Assembly (NCBI RefSeq): GCF_000025325.1
Contig: NC_013743.1
Coordinates: forward strand, 1,922,001-1,986,000
From: Haloterrigena turkmenica DSM 5511
GTDB lineage: Archaea > Halobacteriota > Halobacteria > Halobacteriales > Natrialbaceae
Reading direction: 5' to 3'
Length of the DNA: 64,000 nt
Positions 38,197-46,735 of this stretch are shown here, piece by piece (positions within the stretch are counted from its first letter, which is position 1; every line of letters begins with the position of its first letter). Under the pieces are notes generated by a model that was not told the origin of the DNA, searched no databases, and saw nothing but the letters and a program-made list of their open reading frames with translations. The translations under genes and the position numbers were made by a program.

Positions 38197-38314
38197 GCCG
38201 CGCTCCGCGGCTTCGCAGTCTTCTCGCGGGCTGGGGGACGGCGAAGCCGTCCCGTTCGAGGCGGCAAAGCCGCCTCGCAGCCCGCTCGAACGGTACGTGG
38301 AGCGTTGCTCCACG
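38197..38314. repeat. cluster of short hairpins with an outer stem
   Basis: Four perfect inverted repeats with three-base loops: 38197-38211 (GCCGCG-CTC-CGCGGC), 38235-38253 (GGGACGGC-GAA-GCCGTCCC), 38258-38276 (GAGGCGGC-AAA-GCCGCCTC) and 38296-38314 (CGTGGAGC-GTT-GCTCCACG). The middle two are enclosed by an outer 8-base stem, GCGGGCTG 38226-38233 with CAGCCCGC 38278-38285, giving a three-way or cruciform shape. Function unknown; see findings. Confidence 0.8.
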
Positions 38315-38416
38315 CAACTCCGCCTCGAGATCCTGCGGACCTCGCACCGCTCGCGGGCTGTCACAGTGCGTTCCGGGAGACGAACGCTTTTGGGACCGCT
38401 AACCGACGCCACGGAT

Positions 38417-39394
38417 ATGAGCGACAGCGACACCAACCAGCCGGACGTACTCGTCCTCCGGAAAGGAACTCACGGGATGCCGGTCGAACAGTACGCGGAC
38501 GCGCTCCGTGGGCGACTCCCCGATCGAACGGTCGAACTCGCCCGCACGCCGACGGCGGAGCGCGACCGTATTCGAGACGCCCGCTTCGTCACCGGGATGA
38601 CCCTCGAGGACGAACTGCTCGAGGCCGCCGAGAACCTCGAGGTCTTCGCCTGTGCCTACGCGGGGACCGGCCACCTGCCCCTCGAGGAACTCGAGGCCCG
38701 CGGCGTCGCCGTGACGAACGCCTCGGGCGTCCACGGCCCCAACATCGGCGAGCACGTGCTGGGCGCGATCCTCCGCTTTACCCGCCGGTTCCACGTCGGC
38801 GCGCGCCAGCAGCGCCGTCAGAAGTGGCGCCACTATCAGGCCGAGGAACTGCAGGGGTCGACGGTGACGATCGTTGGCCTGGGCGCGATCGGCGAGTCGG
38901 TCGCCGACCGCCTCGAGCCCTTCGGCGTTGAGACGATCGGCGTCCGATACACGCCCGAGAAGGGCGGCCCGACCGACGAGGTGGTCGGCTTCGAGGGCGA
39001 GGGGTTCGAGGACGCCCTGGCGCGGACCGACTATCTCGTACTCGCGTGTCCGCTCACGGAGACCACGCGGGGGCTGATCGACCGCGAGGCGTTCGTGACG
39101 ATGGATCCCGGCGCGGTCCTCGTCAACGTCGCCCGCGGGCCGGTCGTCGACGCCGACGCGCTCGTCGAGGCCCTGCGCTCGAGTTGGATCCGCGGCGCAT
39201 CGCTGGACGTCACCGATCCCGAACCGCTGCCGGAGGACCACCCGCTGTGGACCTTCGAGAACGTCCAGATCACGCCCCACAACGCCGGCCACACCCCCGA
39301 GTACTACGAGCGACTCGCCGATATCGTGGCCGGGAACGTCCGCCGGTTCGCCGACGACCCCGACGCGGCCCTCGAGAATCAGGTCCGGCCCTGA
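38417..39394 (+). CDS. D-2-hydroxyacid dehydrogenase
   Basis: A 325-residue protein. The Rossmann motif GLGAIGESVADRL, the arginine in NVARGPVVDADALVEAL, the glutamate in LDVTDPEPLPEDHPLW, and the His of ITPHNAGHTPEYYER, the four residues that define D-isomer-specific 2-hydroxyacid dehydrogenases, are present. The enzyme reduces 2-keto acids with NAD(P)H, or the reverse. A long frame extends upstream across the hairpin cluster but the natural start is ATG 38417. Substrate unknown. Transcribed alone, followed by a Usp gene. Confidence 0.92.
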   Translation: MSDSDTNQPDVLVLRKGTHGMPVEQYADALRGRLPDRTVELARTPTAERDRIRDARFVTGMTLEDELLEAAENLEVFACAYAGTGHLPLEELEARGVAVTNASGVHGPNIGEHVLGAILRFTRRFHVGARQQRRQKWRHYQAEELQGSTVTIVGLGAIGESVADRLEPFGVETIGVRYTPEKGGPTDEVVGFEGEGFEDALARTDYLVLACPLTETTRGLIDREAFVTMDPGAVLVNVARGPVVDADALVEALRSSWIRGASLDVTDPEPLPEDHPLWTFENVQITPHNAGHTPEYYERLADIVAGNVRRFADDPDAALENQVRP

Positions 39395-39547
39395 ACGCCC
39401 GGGGTCCCGACCCGTCTGCGGTCTGCAGTTTTTTCACGTCACCGTCCGAACTCCAGGTATGGAACCGACAGTCACCGGCCGGTCCCGTCGTCGTCTCCCC
39501 GATCGACCGTCACCTCGTGCGAAGCGCGATCGAACGGGTGGTGGCCG

Positions 39548-39979
39548 ATGACGCTGTCGTTCGACGGACCGATCCTCGTCCCCGTCGCGACCCCCGAAGA
39601 CGGCGAGCGGACGGCCGCGGCGCTCGCCCCGTATCTCACCGACTCGAGTCGGGCGATCGTCGTCAACGTGATCGAGAAGGCCGGCGGCGCGCCCGACAAG
39701 GCCGGCGTCGAACAGCGCGAGGAGTACGCCGAGGAGATCTTCGACCGCGCACGGGGGCCGCTCGAGGCGACCGACGCGACCATCGAGACGGAGGTCCTCT
39801 ACGGCACCGACGTCGTCGAGCGGATCTTCGCCGAAGCGGAGGACCGCGAGGTCGACGCCGTCGTCTTCGCGGCTCGAAAGGGGAACCGGCTTGCGGAGCT
39901 ACTGACCGGCGACGTGGCGCGACGGATGGTCAAGGAGGCGGCCATCCCGGTCGTCGCCTTACCCCACGACGAATCCTGA
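39548..39979 (+). CDS. universal stress protein (UspA-like)
   Basis: A 143-residue Usp domain: GPILVPVATPEDGERTAAALAPYL and AVVFAARKGNRLAELLTGDVARRMVKEAAIPVVAL. The GxxGxS nucleotide pattern is altered (ARKGNR), so ATP binding is doubtful. The start ATG 39548 lies in a clear GC-rich context. It is a single gene between the dehydrogenase and a convergent DUF7344 protein. Confidence 0.85.
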   Translation: MTLSFDGPILVPVATPEDGERTAAALAPYLTDSSRAIVVNVIEKAGGAPDKAGVEQREEYAEEIFDRARGPLEATDATIETEVLYGTDVVERIFAEAEDREVDAVVFAARKGNRLAELLTGDVARRMVKEAAIPVVALPHDES

Positions 39980-40114
39980 CCGGGAACGGACCCGTCGGCT
40001 GCTCGGCGGGAAGCAGACGTGCGTAGATAGCCGTCCGTCCGTGATTGTCAGCGGACGGCCGAACAACGGTAGCAGTACCAGCGGAAGCGGACGTTCGCGT
40101 TCCGATCTCTCGAG

Positions 40115-40576
40115 TTACGGCGCCGTCGTTTCGGCGACCCGGTCGGCTGGTTTCGCATCGGTTTCGGCGTCGTCGTCGGCGTCCTCGCCGCTTCCGTCGA
40201 TCGTCTCGGCTCGAGCGAGCAACCGCTCACCGCGCTCGGTCAGCGCGACGGTGTTGGTCTCGTGGTCGAACGCGACGGCCCCGGCGTCCGCCAGCTTCGG
40301 CACGTGGCTGTGTCGGAGCGTGATCGCAACGCGTCGCCGCGTCCCGAACAGGGCGTCGCCGCAACTGGCCAGCGCGCCGCCGTCGCCCGCGTCGGCCTCG
40401 AGCACGAGGTGATCCGCGAGGTCGGACAGCGAGACGGACCCCTCGTCGCGGGCGTCCAGATATCGGAGGACGGCCCGGCGACGCCGATCCGCGAGCGCGT
40501 CGAACTGCGGGCCGTCGCCGGCGGCCTCGCCGGTAACGGGAGTCAGCGACGCGGGATCGGAGATGACTGGGAGCAT
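40115..40576 (-). CDS. DUF7344 winged-helix-like regulator
   Basis: A 153-residue protein with FDALADRRRRAVLRYLDARDEGSVSLSDLADHLV, RRRVAITLRHSHVPKLADAGAVAFDHETNTVALTE: the DUF7344 helix-turn-helix-like pattern with the HxHVPKL helix and wing. An acidic tail (DGSGEDADDDAETDAK) follows. Probably a DNA-binding regulator. Its nearest neighbours are a Usp gene (convergent) and the aspartate-semialdehyde dehydrogenase gene on the same strand downstream in orientation terms; no target is evident. Confidence 0.8.
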   Translation of the reverse strand: MLPVISDPASLTPVTGEAAGDGPQFDALADRRRRAVLRYLDARDEGSVSLSDLADHLVLEADAGDGGALASCGDALFGTRRRVAITLRHSHVPKLADAGAVAFDHETNTVALTERGERLLARAETIDGSGEDADDDAETDAKPADRVAETTAP

Positions 40577-40686
40577 ACCCGTCGTAGGGGTCGTCCCTAC
40601 TTGTGCCCCCCGCCAAATCAGTCAGGTATTCTCGCGAACGGACCGATCGAAAAGTCGGAGCTCTGCGGGCGAACAGCGCTGGCGGG

Positions 40687-41721
40687 TTAGATGTAACCCT
40701 GCTCGAGCAGCAGTTCGCCGTTCAGGACGCTCGCGCCCGCGGCACCGCGGATGGTGTTGTGCGCGAGGCAGTTGTACTGGAGCCCGAAGGGCGTCTCCTG
40801 GAGGCCGCCCGCGGCGATGGCCATCCCGTCGCCGAGCGTGCGGTCCATCCGGGGCTGGGGCCGATCGGGTTCCTCGAAGACGTGGATGAGCGGCTCGGGC
40901 GAAGAGCGCAGGTCCAGCGAGGGGTACTCGCGCATGGCCTCGGCGGCCGCGTCGACGGTCAGTTCCTCTTCGGTCTCGACCCAGACGTTCTCGAGGTGGC
41001 CGTCGATCGTCGGAATGCGGTTACAGGAGGCCGAGACCGCCATGCTGTTGTGGCTCAGTTCGGCGCCGTCGAACTCGCCGAGGAGCTTGCGGGACTCGGT
41101 CTCGAGCTTGTCCTCCTCGCTGCCGATGTAAGGGATGGCGTTGTCGATGATCTCCATCGAACTGACGCCGTCGTAGCCCGCGCCGGAGACGGCCTGCAGC
41201 GTCGAGACGTGGACCTTCTCGAGGCCGAAGTCGGTCAGCGCGGCCAGCGTGGGGACGAAAGTGATCGTCGAGCAGTTGGGGTTCTTGACCATCGCGCCGT
41301 CCCAGCCGCGCTCGTCGCGCTGGACTTCCAGCAGGTCGATGTGCTCGGGGTTGACCTCCGGGATCACGAGCGGGATGTCGTCGTCCATCCGCCCGTTCGA
41401 GGAGTTCGAAGAGACGACGTAGCCTGCCTCACAGAACGGCGGTTCGACCTCCGCGCCGACGCTCGAGGGGAGCGACGAGAAGATCAGGTCGACGTCGTCG
41501 GGGACCTCGTCGGGGTCGGTCGCCACGACGGTCATGTCGGCGACGTCGTCGGGGATGGGGCTGTCGACGCGCCACTTCGCGGCCTGCCGGTAGCTCTTGC
41601 CGGCGCTGGATTCGCTTGCGGTCAGTGCTGCGATCTCGAAGTCGGGGTGGGGATCGAGAAGCTGGATTAGTCGTTGTCCCACGGCACCGGTCGCGCCGAG
41701 GACGCCTACTCGTACTGCCAT
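40687..41721 (-). CDS. asd: aspartate-semialdehyde dehydrogenase
   Basis: A 344-residue enzyme starting at ATG 41721, since the NADP-binding GVLGATGAVGQRLI follows at once. The catalytic Cys150 lies in KNPNCSTITFVPTLAAL. The later AVSGAGYDGVSSMEII and ELSHNSMAVSASCNRIPTIDGHLEN, with the conserved His, match the archaeal/fungal type. It reduces aspartyl phosphate to aspartate semialdehyde for lysine, threonine and methionine. Transcribed alone; about 165 bases upstream is a divergent small membrane protein. Confidence 0.94.
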   Translation of the reverse strand: MAVRVGVLGATGAVGQRLIQLLDPHPDFEIAALTASESSAGKSYRQAAKWRVDSPIPDDVADMTVVATDPDEVPDDVDLIFSSLPSSVGAEVEPPFCEAGYVVSSNSSNGRMDDDIPLVIPEVNPEHIDLLEVQRDERGWDGAMVKNPNCSTITFVPTLAALTDFGLEKVHVSTLQAVSGAGYDGVSSMEIIDNAIPYIGSEEDKLETESRKLLGEFDGAELSHNSMAVSASCNRIPTIDGHLENVWVETEEELTVDAAAEAMREYPSLDLRSSPEPLIHVFEEPDRPQPRMDRTLGDGMAIAAGGLQETPFGLQYNCLAHNTIRGAAGASVLNGELLLEQGYI

Positions 41722-41886
41722 TTTCCCGCACTCAGTTGCGTGTCCGCAAAACCGTTTGGGTTTTCGTCGCGCGCGAGCGGCGACCGAGCGACGACGCGCA
41801 TAGAAGACGTTAAGAAAACGGAGTGAAATTGATTCACCGATGCACACGCAATACGTTCGATCCGGCTCGGACGCGGGGTGGTCCCG

Positions 41887-42144
41887 ATGACGAGTTCGAC
41901 CGCGAACTCGAGCGGCGTCGGCCCGTTCGACGGCGGGTTCCAGGTCGGAGCCGCAGTCGTCTCGGCGGTCCTATTCCTCGTCGCCATCGTGTTCGCCTGG
42001 ACGGGGTTTCAGGGCATGCAACTGTTCGTCGTCGGCACGCAGATGGACATCATCACCGGCGCGGTCGGGTTCATGCTGACCATGTTCTTCGCCATCGGCG
42101 CGCTCATCGTCGCCCTCTTCATGGACTCCGGCTTCGACCACTGA
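41887..42144 (+). CDS. small two-helix membrane protein
   Basis: An 85-residue protein from ATG 41887 (GTG 41878 possible). A Ser-rich start is followed by two hydrophobic helices, GAAVVSAVLFLVAIVFAWTGF and FMLTMFFAIGALIVALFM, joined by a short loop with Gln. Probably an integral membrane protein with a paired-helix hairpin; family not recognised. Confidence 0.65.
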   Translation: MTSSTANSSGVGPFDGGFQVGAAVVSAVLFLVAIVFAWTGFQGMQLFVVGTQMDIITGAVGFMLTMFFAIGALIVALFMDSGFDH

Positions 42145-42291
42145 CCGTTCTGCCGACTCGAACTCGACGCACCGTCCGTTCGTCGACGGCGCCCGACCGC
42201 CGTCCCTCTCTCTATTGACGTCATCCGTTCCTGGTGAGTCATCGCGATACCGGCGGCTCGCGGCCGCGAAACTCGAGAGAAGACGCTCCGA

Positions 42292-42486
42292 TTACGCTGC
42301 GGCTGCCTGCGAACTCTTCTTGCGGGTGACGTAGCCCGCGATGCGGTTGCGAACGCCCTTGGATTCGACGTTCGTGAGCTTCTCGACGCTTTCCTTGTTC
42401 TGCTCGAAGTCGGTCGTGAACGCGTCCGGGTACCGCTCCAGGAGGATGGTCCCGGTCTTCTTGACGTAGGCCGGTTTGATTGCCAT
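42292..42486 (-). CDS. rps17e: 30S ribosomal protein S17e
   Basis: A 64-residue protein: [56 protein letters not shown]. This is the archaeal/eukaryotic S17e, with the usual length and basic end despite the acidic proteome. It binds the small ribosomal subunit. The short C-terminal tail is SSQAAAA. It is a single gene, between an unknown small membrane protein and DUF447. Confidence 0.97.
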   Translation of the reverse strand: MAIKPAYVKKTGTILLERYPDAFTTDFEQNKESVEKLTNVESKGVRNRIAGYVTRKKSSQAAAA

Positions 42487-42588
42487 GTAGGAAGGTTCCG
42501 TCCAGAGGCTCTTAATGCCTTTCTCTTTCGCTGTCGGTCGAGGAGGGAACCGCGGGTCGACGACGACCGTCTCGCGGAGCAGTCGATC

Positions 42589-43272
42589 TCACCACGATGA
42601 ATGCTCGCGCACGCGCTCGAGCGCCTCGCGCTCGCGCGGGTCGCCCGCCCGGTCGACGACCGAGGCGTAGTACTCGAGGCGCTGGCGGAGTTTCGCGTCA
42701 TCGTAGCCGGCGACGCCCAGCCGCGAGGCGGCGACGGTGGCCTCGACGACGGCGCCGAACCCGCGGTCGATCGTCGGCACCGTCGTCGATTCGATGGCGG
42801 TCTCGACGGGCCGGAGGGCCCACCGTTCCCACTCGGTTCCCTCGTCGACGCCCGTCTCGAGGGACTCGACGGAAACACGGGCCCACGCGTTCGCGGCGTC
42901 CGGGACCGGTCCCTCGCGCTCGACGATCGAGAGCGCGGCGTCGGCGAAGAGGACGGGATCGTCGACGAACAGGACGTATCCTTCGCCCTGCCGGCGGAAG
43001 TTGCCGCGAGTGCGGGTGGAACCCCACGTGCGCGCGGTGACGGGATTATCGCCACTGCCGTCACCGTTCGATTCGCCGTCCGAATCCGGCGCGAACAGGC
43101 CGAGCGCGGCGAGGTTCCACAGTTCGTTCGGCCCGCGCGTGGCGACGATAGTCTCGGTAACCCCCGATAGCGAGACGGGCCACTCGACGATGTCGGCATC
43201 CCCACCGCTCGTCTCGAGCGCGTCGGACGCCTGCTCTGGCTCCCGCTTTCGTCCCCGCTCGTCGCCGGTCAT
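42589..43272 (-). CDS. DUF447 family protein
   Basis: A 227-residue protein, start ATG 43272, overlapping the end of the preceding CitG-like gene by 4 bases (ATGA). Features: VEWPVSLSGVTETIVATRGPNELWNLAALGLFAP, an RTWGSTRTRGNFRRQGEGYVLFVDDPVLFADAALSI stretch, and a helical end. DUF447 has a split-barrel, flavin-reductase-like fold. In methylotrophic bacteria and methanogens, DUF447 genes sit with CitG-like genes in tetrahydromethanopterin (H4MPT) clusters, so a role in an H4MPT-like coenzyme is a reasonable inference. The frame open further upstream is antisense or unrelated and not coding. Confidence 0.85.
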   Translation of the reverse strand: MTGDERGRKREPEQASDALETSGGDADIVEWPVSLSGVTETIVATRGPNELWNLAALGLFAPDSDGESNGDGSGDNPVTARTWGSTRTRGNFRRQGEGYVLFVDDPVLFADAALSIVEREGPVPDAANAWARVSVESLETGVDEGTEWERWALRPVETAIESTTVPTIDRGFGAVVEATVAASRLGVAGYDDAKLRQRLEYYASVVDRAGDPREREALERVREHSSW

Positions 43273-44120
43273 ACGTCGATCGCCTCGTGCTCGAGGGCGA
43301 CGAACAGCCCCGCAGCCGCAATGTCGGCGGTCGTCCCCGGGTTGACGCCGCGAGCGACGAGCTCCTCGGCGAAGACCTCGACAGCTTCGGGGTCGGTCTC
43401 GAGCGCGTCGCGCTTGACTAGCTCGGCCGCGCGGTCGGTGACCTCCCGCGCGACGGCCTCGCCGCTGCGGTTCGCGACGAGCGTGTCCGGCCGCTCGGCG
43501 AGTTCGGAGAGAAAGACGGCCGCGGTTCGGTCGCCCAGCGGGCCGTCGGCCGCGGCGAGGCGTTCGGCGGCCCGGAAGGTGCGCTCGAAGCCCTCGACCC
43601 ACTCGCGCGCGACGTCGTCGCCCGGGACGCTCCGGCTCATGATATCCAGCAGCGTCAGGCCGCGTTCCTCGAGGACGGGGACGGCGTCGCTTCCGCGGCG
43701 GACGTCCAGCGGCTCCATGTCCGCGGGCGGATCGTCCACGAAGACGTCGACGTGGTCGAACGCTCGGTAGAAGTCCGCCGCGTCGGCGACGGTAGTGTCC
43801 TCGCAGACGGCCTCGACGACGGGCCCGGAGAGGTCCTCGCGGGCCGCGCGTACGAGCGGGACGAGCAACAGCAGCGAGCCGAACTGGGTGTTGCCGCCGC
43901 GCTGGCCGGCCATTCCCGCCACGGCGCGCTCGAAGGCCGCGCCGACCGCGCCGCCGTTCGCCGCCGTCTCGAGGCCGTCGCGGGCGCCGACGGCCCCCGC
44001 GAGGAAGTGTTCGAATCGCAGGTCCTCGAGGTCCCGGTGCCGGTCGACGTTGCCGGGTTTCGGCGTGCCCGCGACCTCGAGGAGGAGAGCCAGTTGTGCG
44101 TTTGCGGCTGGCGTTTGCAT
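43269..44120 (-). CDS. triphosphoribosyl-dephospho-CoA synthase-like (CitG-like) protein
   Basis: A 283-residue protein. LLLEVAGTPKPGNVDRHRDLEDLRFEHFLAGAV holds the CitG-family KPGNVxR motif, and GQRGGNTQFGSLLLLVPL and RSVPGDDVAREWVEGFERTF follow as in the family. The well-known CitG makes the citrate-lyase prosthetic group, but no citrate lyase is here; homologs encoded beside DUF447 are part of H4MPT biosynthesis in methylotrophs, so that is the more likely role. Translation is coupled to the DUF447 gene. Confidence 0.87.
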   Translation of the reverse strand: MQTPAANAQLALLLEVAGTPKPGNVDRHRDLEDLRFEHFLAGAVGARDGLETAANGGAVGAAFERAVAGMAGQRGGNTQFGSLLLLVPLVRAAREDLSGPVVEAVCEDTTVADAADFYRAFDHVDVFVDDPPADMEPLDVRRGSDAVPVLEERGLTLLDIMSRSVPGDDVAREWVEGFERTFRAAERLAAADGPLGDRTAAVFLSELAERPDTLVANRSGEAVAREVTDRAAELVKRDALETDPEAVEVFAEELVARGVNPGTTADIAAAGLFVALEHEAIDV

Positions 44121-44506
44121 ACGTCTCGCTACGTACGGGGAGGGTTTATGGATGCGCTTCTTCGGCCGGATTTCTGCGGCTGACCGTCCTCGGTGGCACG
44201 GATGGCCGTCTGTCTCGGAACTGAAACTGACTGTAGAGCGGGAACCGAATCTAAGGCGTGCCGCTCACGCTGACGGTTAGGGATCTCCACGTCCTCCCCA
44301 ACCGACTCGTTCGCTATCCGCGGCGCAAAGCGCCGCGCTCTCGCTCACTCGTCCCTCGCACAATTTCGGCGTCACACGCTCGTAGATATTCGGGTGCGAC
44401 GCCAGCGCGCGCCACCACAGATGGTTTACCGATTCAGAGTCGTACTTCGCTCGTCCCGGTAGTCCTAGAAGAGCACGACTCGAGACGCCCACCGGAGAAC
44501 GCGCGA
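44121..44506. other. gap with a short hairpin; no gene seen
   Basis: About 385 bases between the CitG-like gene and a zinc-ribbon gene. The open frames give unbelievable proteins. The hairpin CGCGGCGC-AAA-GCGCCGCG at 44319-44337, of the same size class as those at 38197-38314, is the only clear feature. The segment GGATCTCCACGTCCTCCCC at 44281 might be the end of something older, but no mobile element is visible. Confidence 0.5.
44319..44337. repeat. short perfect hairpin
   Basis: CGCGGCGC, loop AAA, GCGCCGCG. Same arm length and loop as the third hairpin at 38258-38276; likely the same class of intergenic repeat. Confidence 0.7.
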
Positions 44507-44728
44507 TTATCGGTAGATGTTCTGGTAGGCTTCGCGATACTCCCGGAGCGCGATCCGCGCCCGCCGCCGCGAGGAGAAGCCGAATCCGGCCGACGGACAG
44601 TCCTCGGTGGGACACGCCCAGAGGAACGTCTCCGAACCGGCATCCCTGGTGACCGGTACGTCCGCATCGCAGCGGGGACACTGCCAGCCCCACCGCAGGT
44701 CGCCTGCGTAGTCGTTCGGACGGCCCAT
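44507..44728 (-). CDS. small zinc-ribbon protein
   Basis: A 73-residue protein with Cys17/Cys20 (QCPRCDADV) and Cys39/Cys44 (WACPTEDCPSAGFGF), a zinc ribbon with a long second loop. The C-terminus SSRRRARIALREYREAYQNIYR is a basic helix, which suggests binding of nucleic acid. Haloarchaeal small zinc-ribbon of unknown role. Confidence 0.7.
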   Translation of the reverse strand: MGRPNDYAGDLRWGWQCPRCDADVPVTRDAGSETFLWACPTEDCPSAGFGFSSRRRARIALREYREAYQNIYR

Positions 44729-44806
44729 ATGGTACTACGTCGAGATTGTACCGATACCTGAAAAGGGGCCGTCTACACGGATCGCCGTTTTATAAGCCGG
44801 ATCGCG

Positions 44807-45559
44807 TTACCGCGACGGGGGTTCCTCGAGAGCGAGGTGTCGATCCACGGCCTCGCGGACGCGCTCGAGGACGACCGGGTTGTCGCTGGGGCGGCCGACG
44901 CTGACCGCGTCGGCGCCGTAGTCGACGTACTCGCGGACGGTCGCGTCGTCGCGGACGCCGTTGTTGGCGACGACGAACAGGTCGGTGGCCGCGGCGATCT
45001 CGCGGACGATCGACTCGGAATCCATCGCGTCGACGTGGAGGTAGTCGGCGCCCGCGGTCTCGATCGCGGCCGCGAGCGCGGGGAGGTCGACGCCGGGGAC
45101 TTCGGCGCGGACCTTCACGCCGACGGTGGCGCCGGTGTCGGCGGCCCGCCGGACGTAGTCGCACAACCGCTCGCGGTCCCGCAGGAGCGTCTCGCCGCAG
45201 CCGGCCGCGCAGAGTTCGTCCTGTCGGCAGTGGGCGTTGATCTCGAGAAAGGCGTCCCGGTCCCGACAGACGCGAGCGGCGTCTGGGATCGGATCTGGCG
45301 TCGCGCTCCGGACGTTGAACGCCGGCTGGATCGGAACGTCCTCGAGGGCGGCGAGCTGTCGGTCGATGAAGGCGATGGGGTCGTCGGGGAGGAACTCGGT
45401 TCGGTCGCGCGCGACGAGTTCCCGCGCGGCTGCGCGGGACTCCGCGTCGATGGCGATGCCGCCGAGCACGGCGGCGCCCGCGTAGTCGGCGCCCGCTCGA
45501 GCCCACTCGGCGTCGGCTTCCCCGCTGAGGCTGGCCAGAGCGAGCGGCGGCGTGAACAT
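44807..45559 (-). CDS. TIM-barrel protein related to dihydroorotate dehydrogenase / dihydrouridine synthase
   Basis: A 250-residue protein. It starts MFTPPLALASLSGEADAEWARAGADYAGAAVLGGI and later has DAFLEINAHCRQDELCAAGCGETLLRD, VGVKVRAEVPGVDLPALAA, ADYLHVDAMD, VVANNGVRDDATVREYVDYGADAVSVGRP, all typical of FMN-binding TIM barrels in the dihydroorotate-dehydrogenase/Dus superfamily. It is shorter than either (usual 310+). The closest annotated archaeal class is a DHOD/dihydropyrimidine-dehydrogenase-like protein. It sits 92 bases after cofD on the same strand, and near the CitG-like and DUF447 genes, so a role in cofactor synthesis is an inference. Confidence 0.75.
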   Translation of the reverse strand: MFTPPLALASLSGEADAEWARAGADYAGAAVLGGIAIDAESRAAARELVARDRTEFLPDDPIAFIDRQLAALEDVPIQPAFNVRSATPDPIPDAARVCRDRDAFLEINAHCRQDELCAAGCGETLLRDRERLCDYVRRAADTGATVGVKVRAEVPGVDLPALAAAIETAGADYLHVDAMDSESIVREIAAATDLFVVANNGVRDDATVREYVDYGADAVSVGRPSDNPVVLERVREAVDRHLALEEPPSR

Positions 45560-45651
45560 ACTCGAGCGTCGGCACCGAGGGCCCTTGAACGTAGTCGTTC
45601 GTGGCTAGCGGTCGACTGCGATCGGTCGGGAAGCTGCGACGAGGTCGACGC

Positions 45652-46644
45652 TCAGTCGACGATGTCGATCGCTTCCTCGACCGTCCGGGCGACTCGCGCG
45701 GCGTCGTCCGAGGAGTCGATCCTGATGTCGGTCTGGATCGTCGGCCGGTCGAACTCGGCGTCGTCGTCCTCGTCGATGACGAAGGCGTCGGCGAACGGAT
45801 ACGCCGTCGCGAGCCCCTCGGTGCTGGGGTCGGCGTTGACCGCCGACATGAGATCGCCTGCCGGCCCGGAGAACGCGTCGTCACCGAGGAACGGCGAGAC
45901 CGCGACGACCGTCGACTGGTTGAGCGCGTCGGCGACCCCCGGCAGCGTCAGCATCGGTCCGATGCTCGTGACGGGGTTCGAGGGACCGATGACGACAGTG
46001 TCCTCGAGCGCGTCGATGACGCCCGGCGCGGGGTCGGCCTTCGACGAGCCCCGGAACTCGACGGTCTCGACGGTCGGCTCGCCGCGTCGGGCCACCCAGT
46101 ACTCCTGGAAGTGCATCATCCCCTCGTCGGTGTGGACCAGACTCGCGACGGGATCGTCGCTCATCGGCAGGACGTCGATCGTCAGCCCGAAGGCGTCCGC
46201 GAGTCGCGTGGTCGCCTCGCTCAGCGTGTAGCCCTCGTCAAGCAGGCTCGTCCGTGTGATGTGGACGGCCCGGTCGCGGTCGCCGATCGTCATGAACTCG
46301 GCGACGCCCGAGAAGCGCCGCCAGTCGGCGAGGTCGCGTCCCTCGGTCTGTCGCTCCTCCGAGAGGTACTGCGGGCCGTCGGGCAGTCCCGCGGCCGCGG
46401 CGATATCCGACAGCGCGGCGTTGGTCCGGTGCGTGTCGCCGTCGATTCCCCACCACGTCTCGCGGTCGAGCACCCCGCCGCCCTGGAACAGCAGCGTATC
46501 GACGTCCGGCGAGACGAACAGCCCACCGATCTCGATGTCGTCGCCCGTGTTGGCGACGACGGTGGTCTCCTCCGGCGAGAACGCGGCGGCGGCACCGTCT
46601 AACAGCTTCGGCGTTCCGGTGCCCCCGGAGAGGAAAGTTACCAT
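45652..46644 (-). CDS. cofD: 2-phospho-L-lactate transferase (F420 biosynthesis)
   Basis: A 330-residue protein from ATG 46644, with the CofD start [22 protein letters not shown] and later [47 protein letters not shown], and [15 protein letters not shown], all hallmark segments. CofD transfers a phospholactyl (or phosphoenolpyruvyl) group to the deazaflavin F0, giving F420-0. Haloarchaea contain F420. The genes for F0 synthesis and glutamylation are not in this window. Confidence 0.95.
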   Translation of the reverse strand: MVTFLSGGTGTPKLLDGAAAAFSPEETTVVANTGDDIEIGGLFVSPDVDTLLFQGGGVLDRETWWGIDGDTHRTNAALSDIAAAAGLPDGPQYLSEERQTEGRDLADWRRFSGVAEFMTIGDRDRAVHITRTSLLDEGYTLSEATTRLADAFGLTIDVLPMSDDPVASLVHTDEGMMHFQEYWVARRGEPTVETVEFRGSSKADPAPGVIDALEDTVVIGPSNPVTSIGPMLTLPGVADALNQSTVVAVSPFLGDDAFSGPAGDLMSAVNADPSTEGLATAYPFADAFVIDEDDDAEFDRPTIQTDIRIDSSDDAARVARTVEEAIDIVD

Positions 46645-46735
46645 ACCCAACACTCTCGAGCGTGAATACTTAATCACTTGTGGCTGGTTCCGAGGCGATC
46701 TGGCGCCGCGCTGGGGCGGTTGCGCCGAAATCGCG

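Noticed and set aside
38180-38416. In-frame extension of the 2-hydroxyacid dehydrogenase through the hairpin cluster
   Set aside because: The extension is Arg/Ser-rich and crosses inverted repeats; ATG 38417 gives the normal N-terminus.
44277-44693. Frame on the minus strand that could be a remnant of a transposase end
   Set aside because: No transposase motif, no terminal repeats and no target duplication were seen; only a weak resemblance of the GGGGAGGACGTGG stretch to sequences near other elements.
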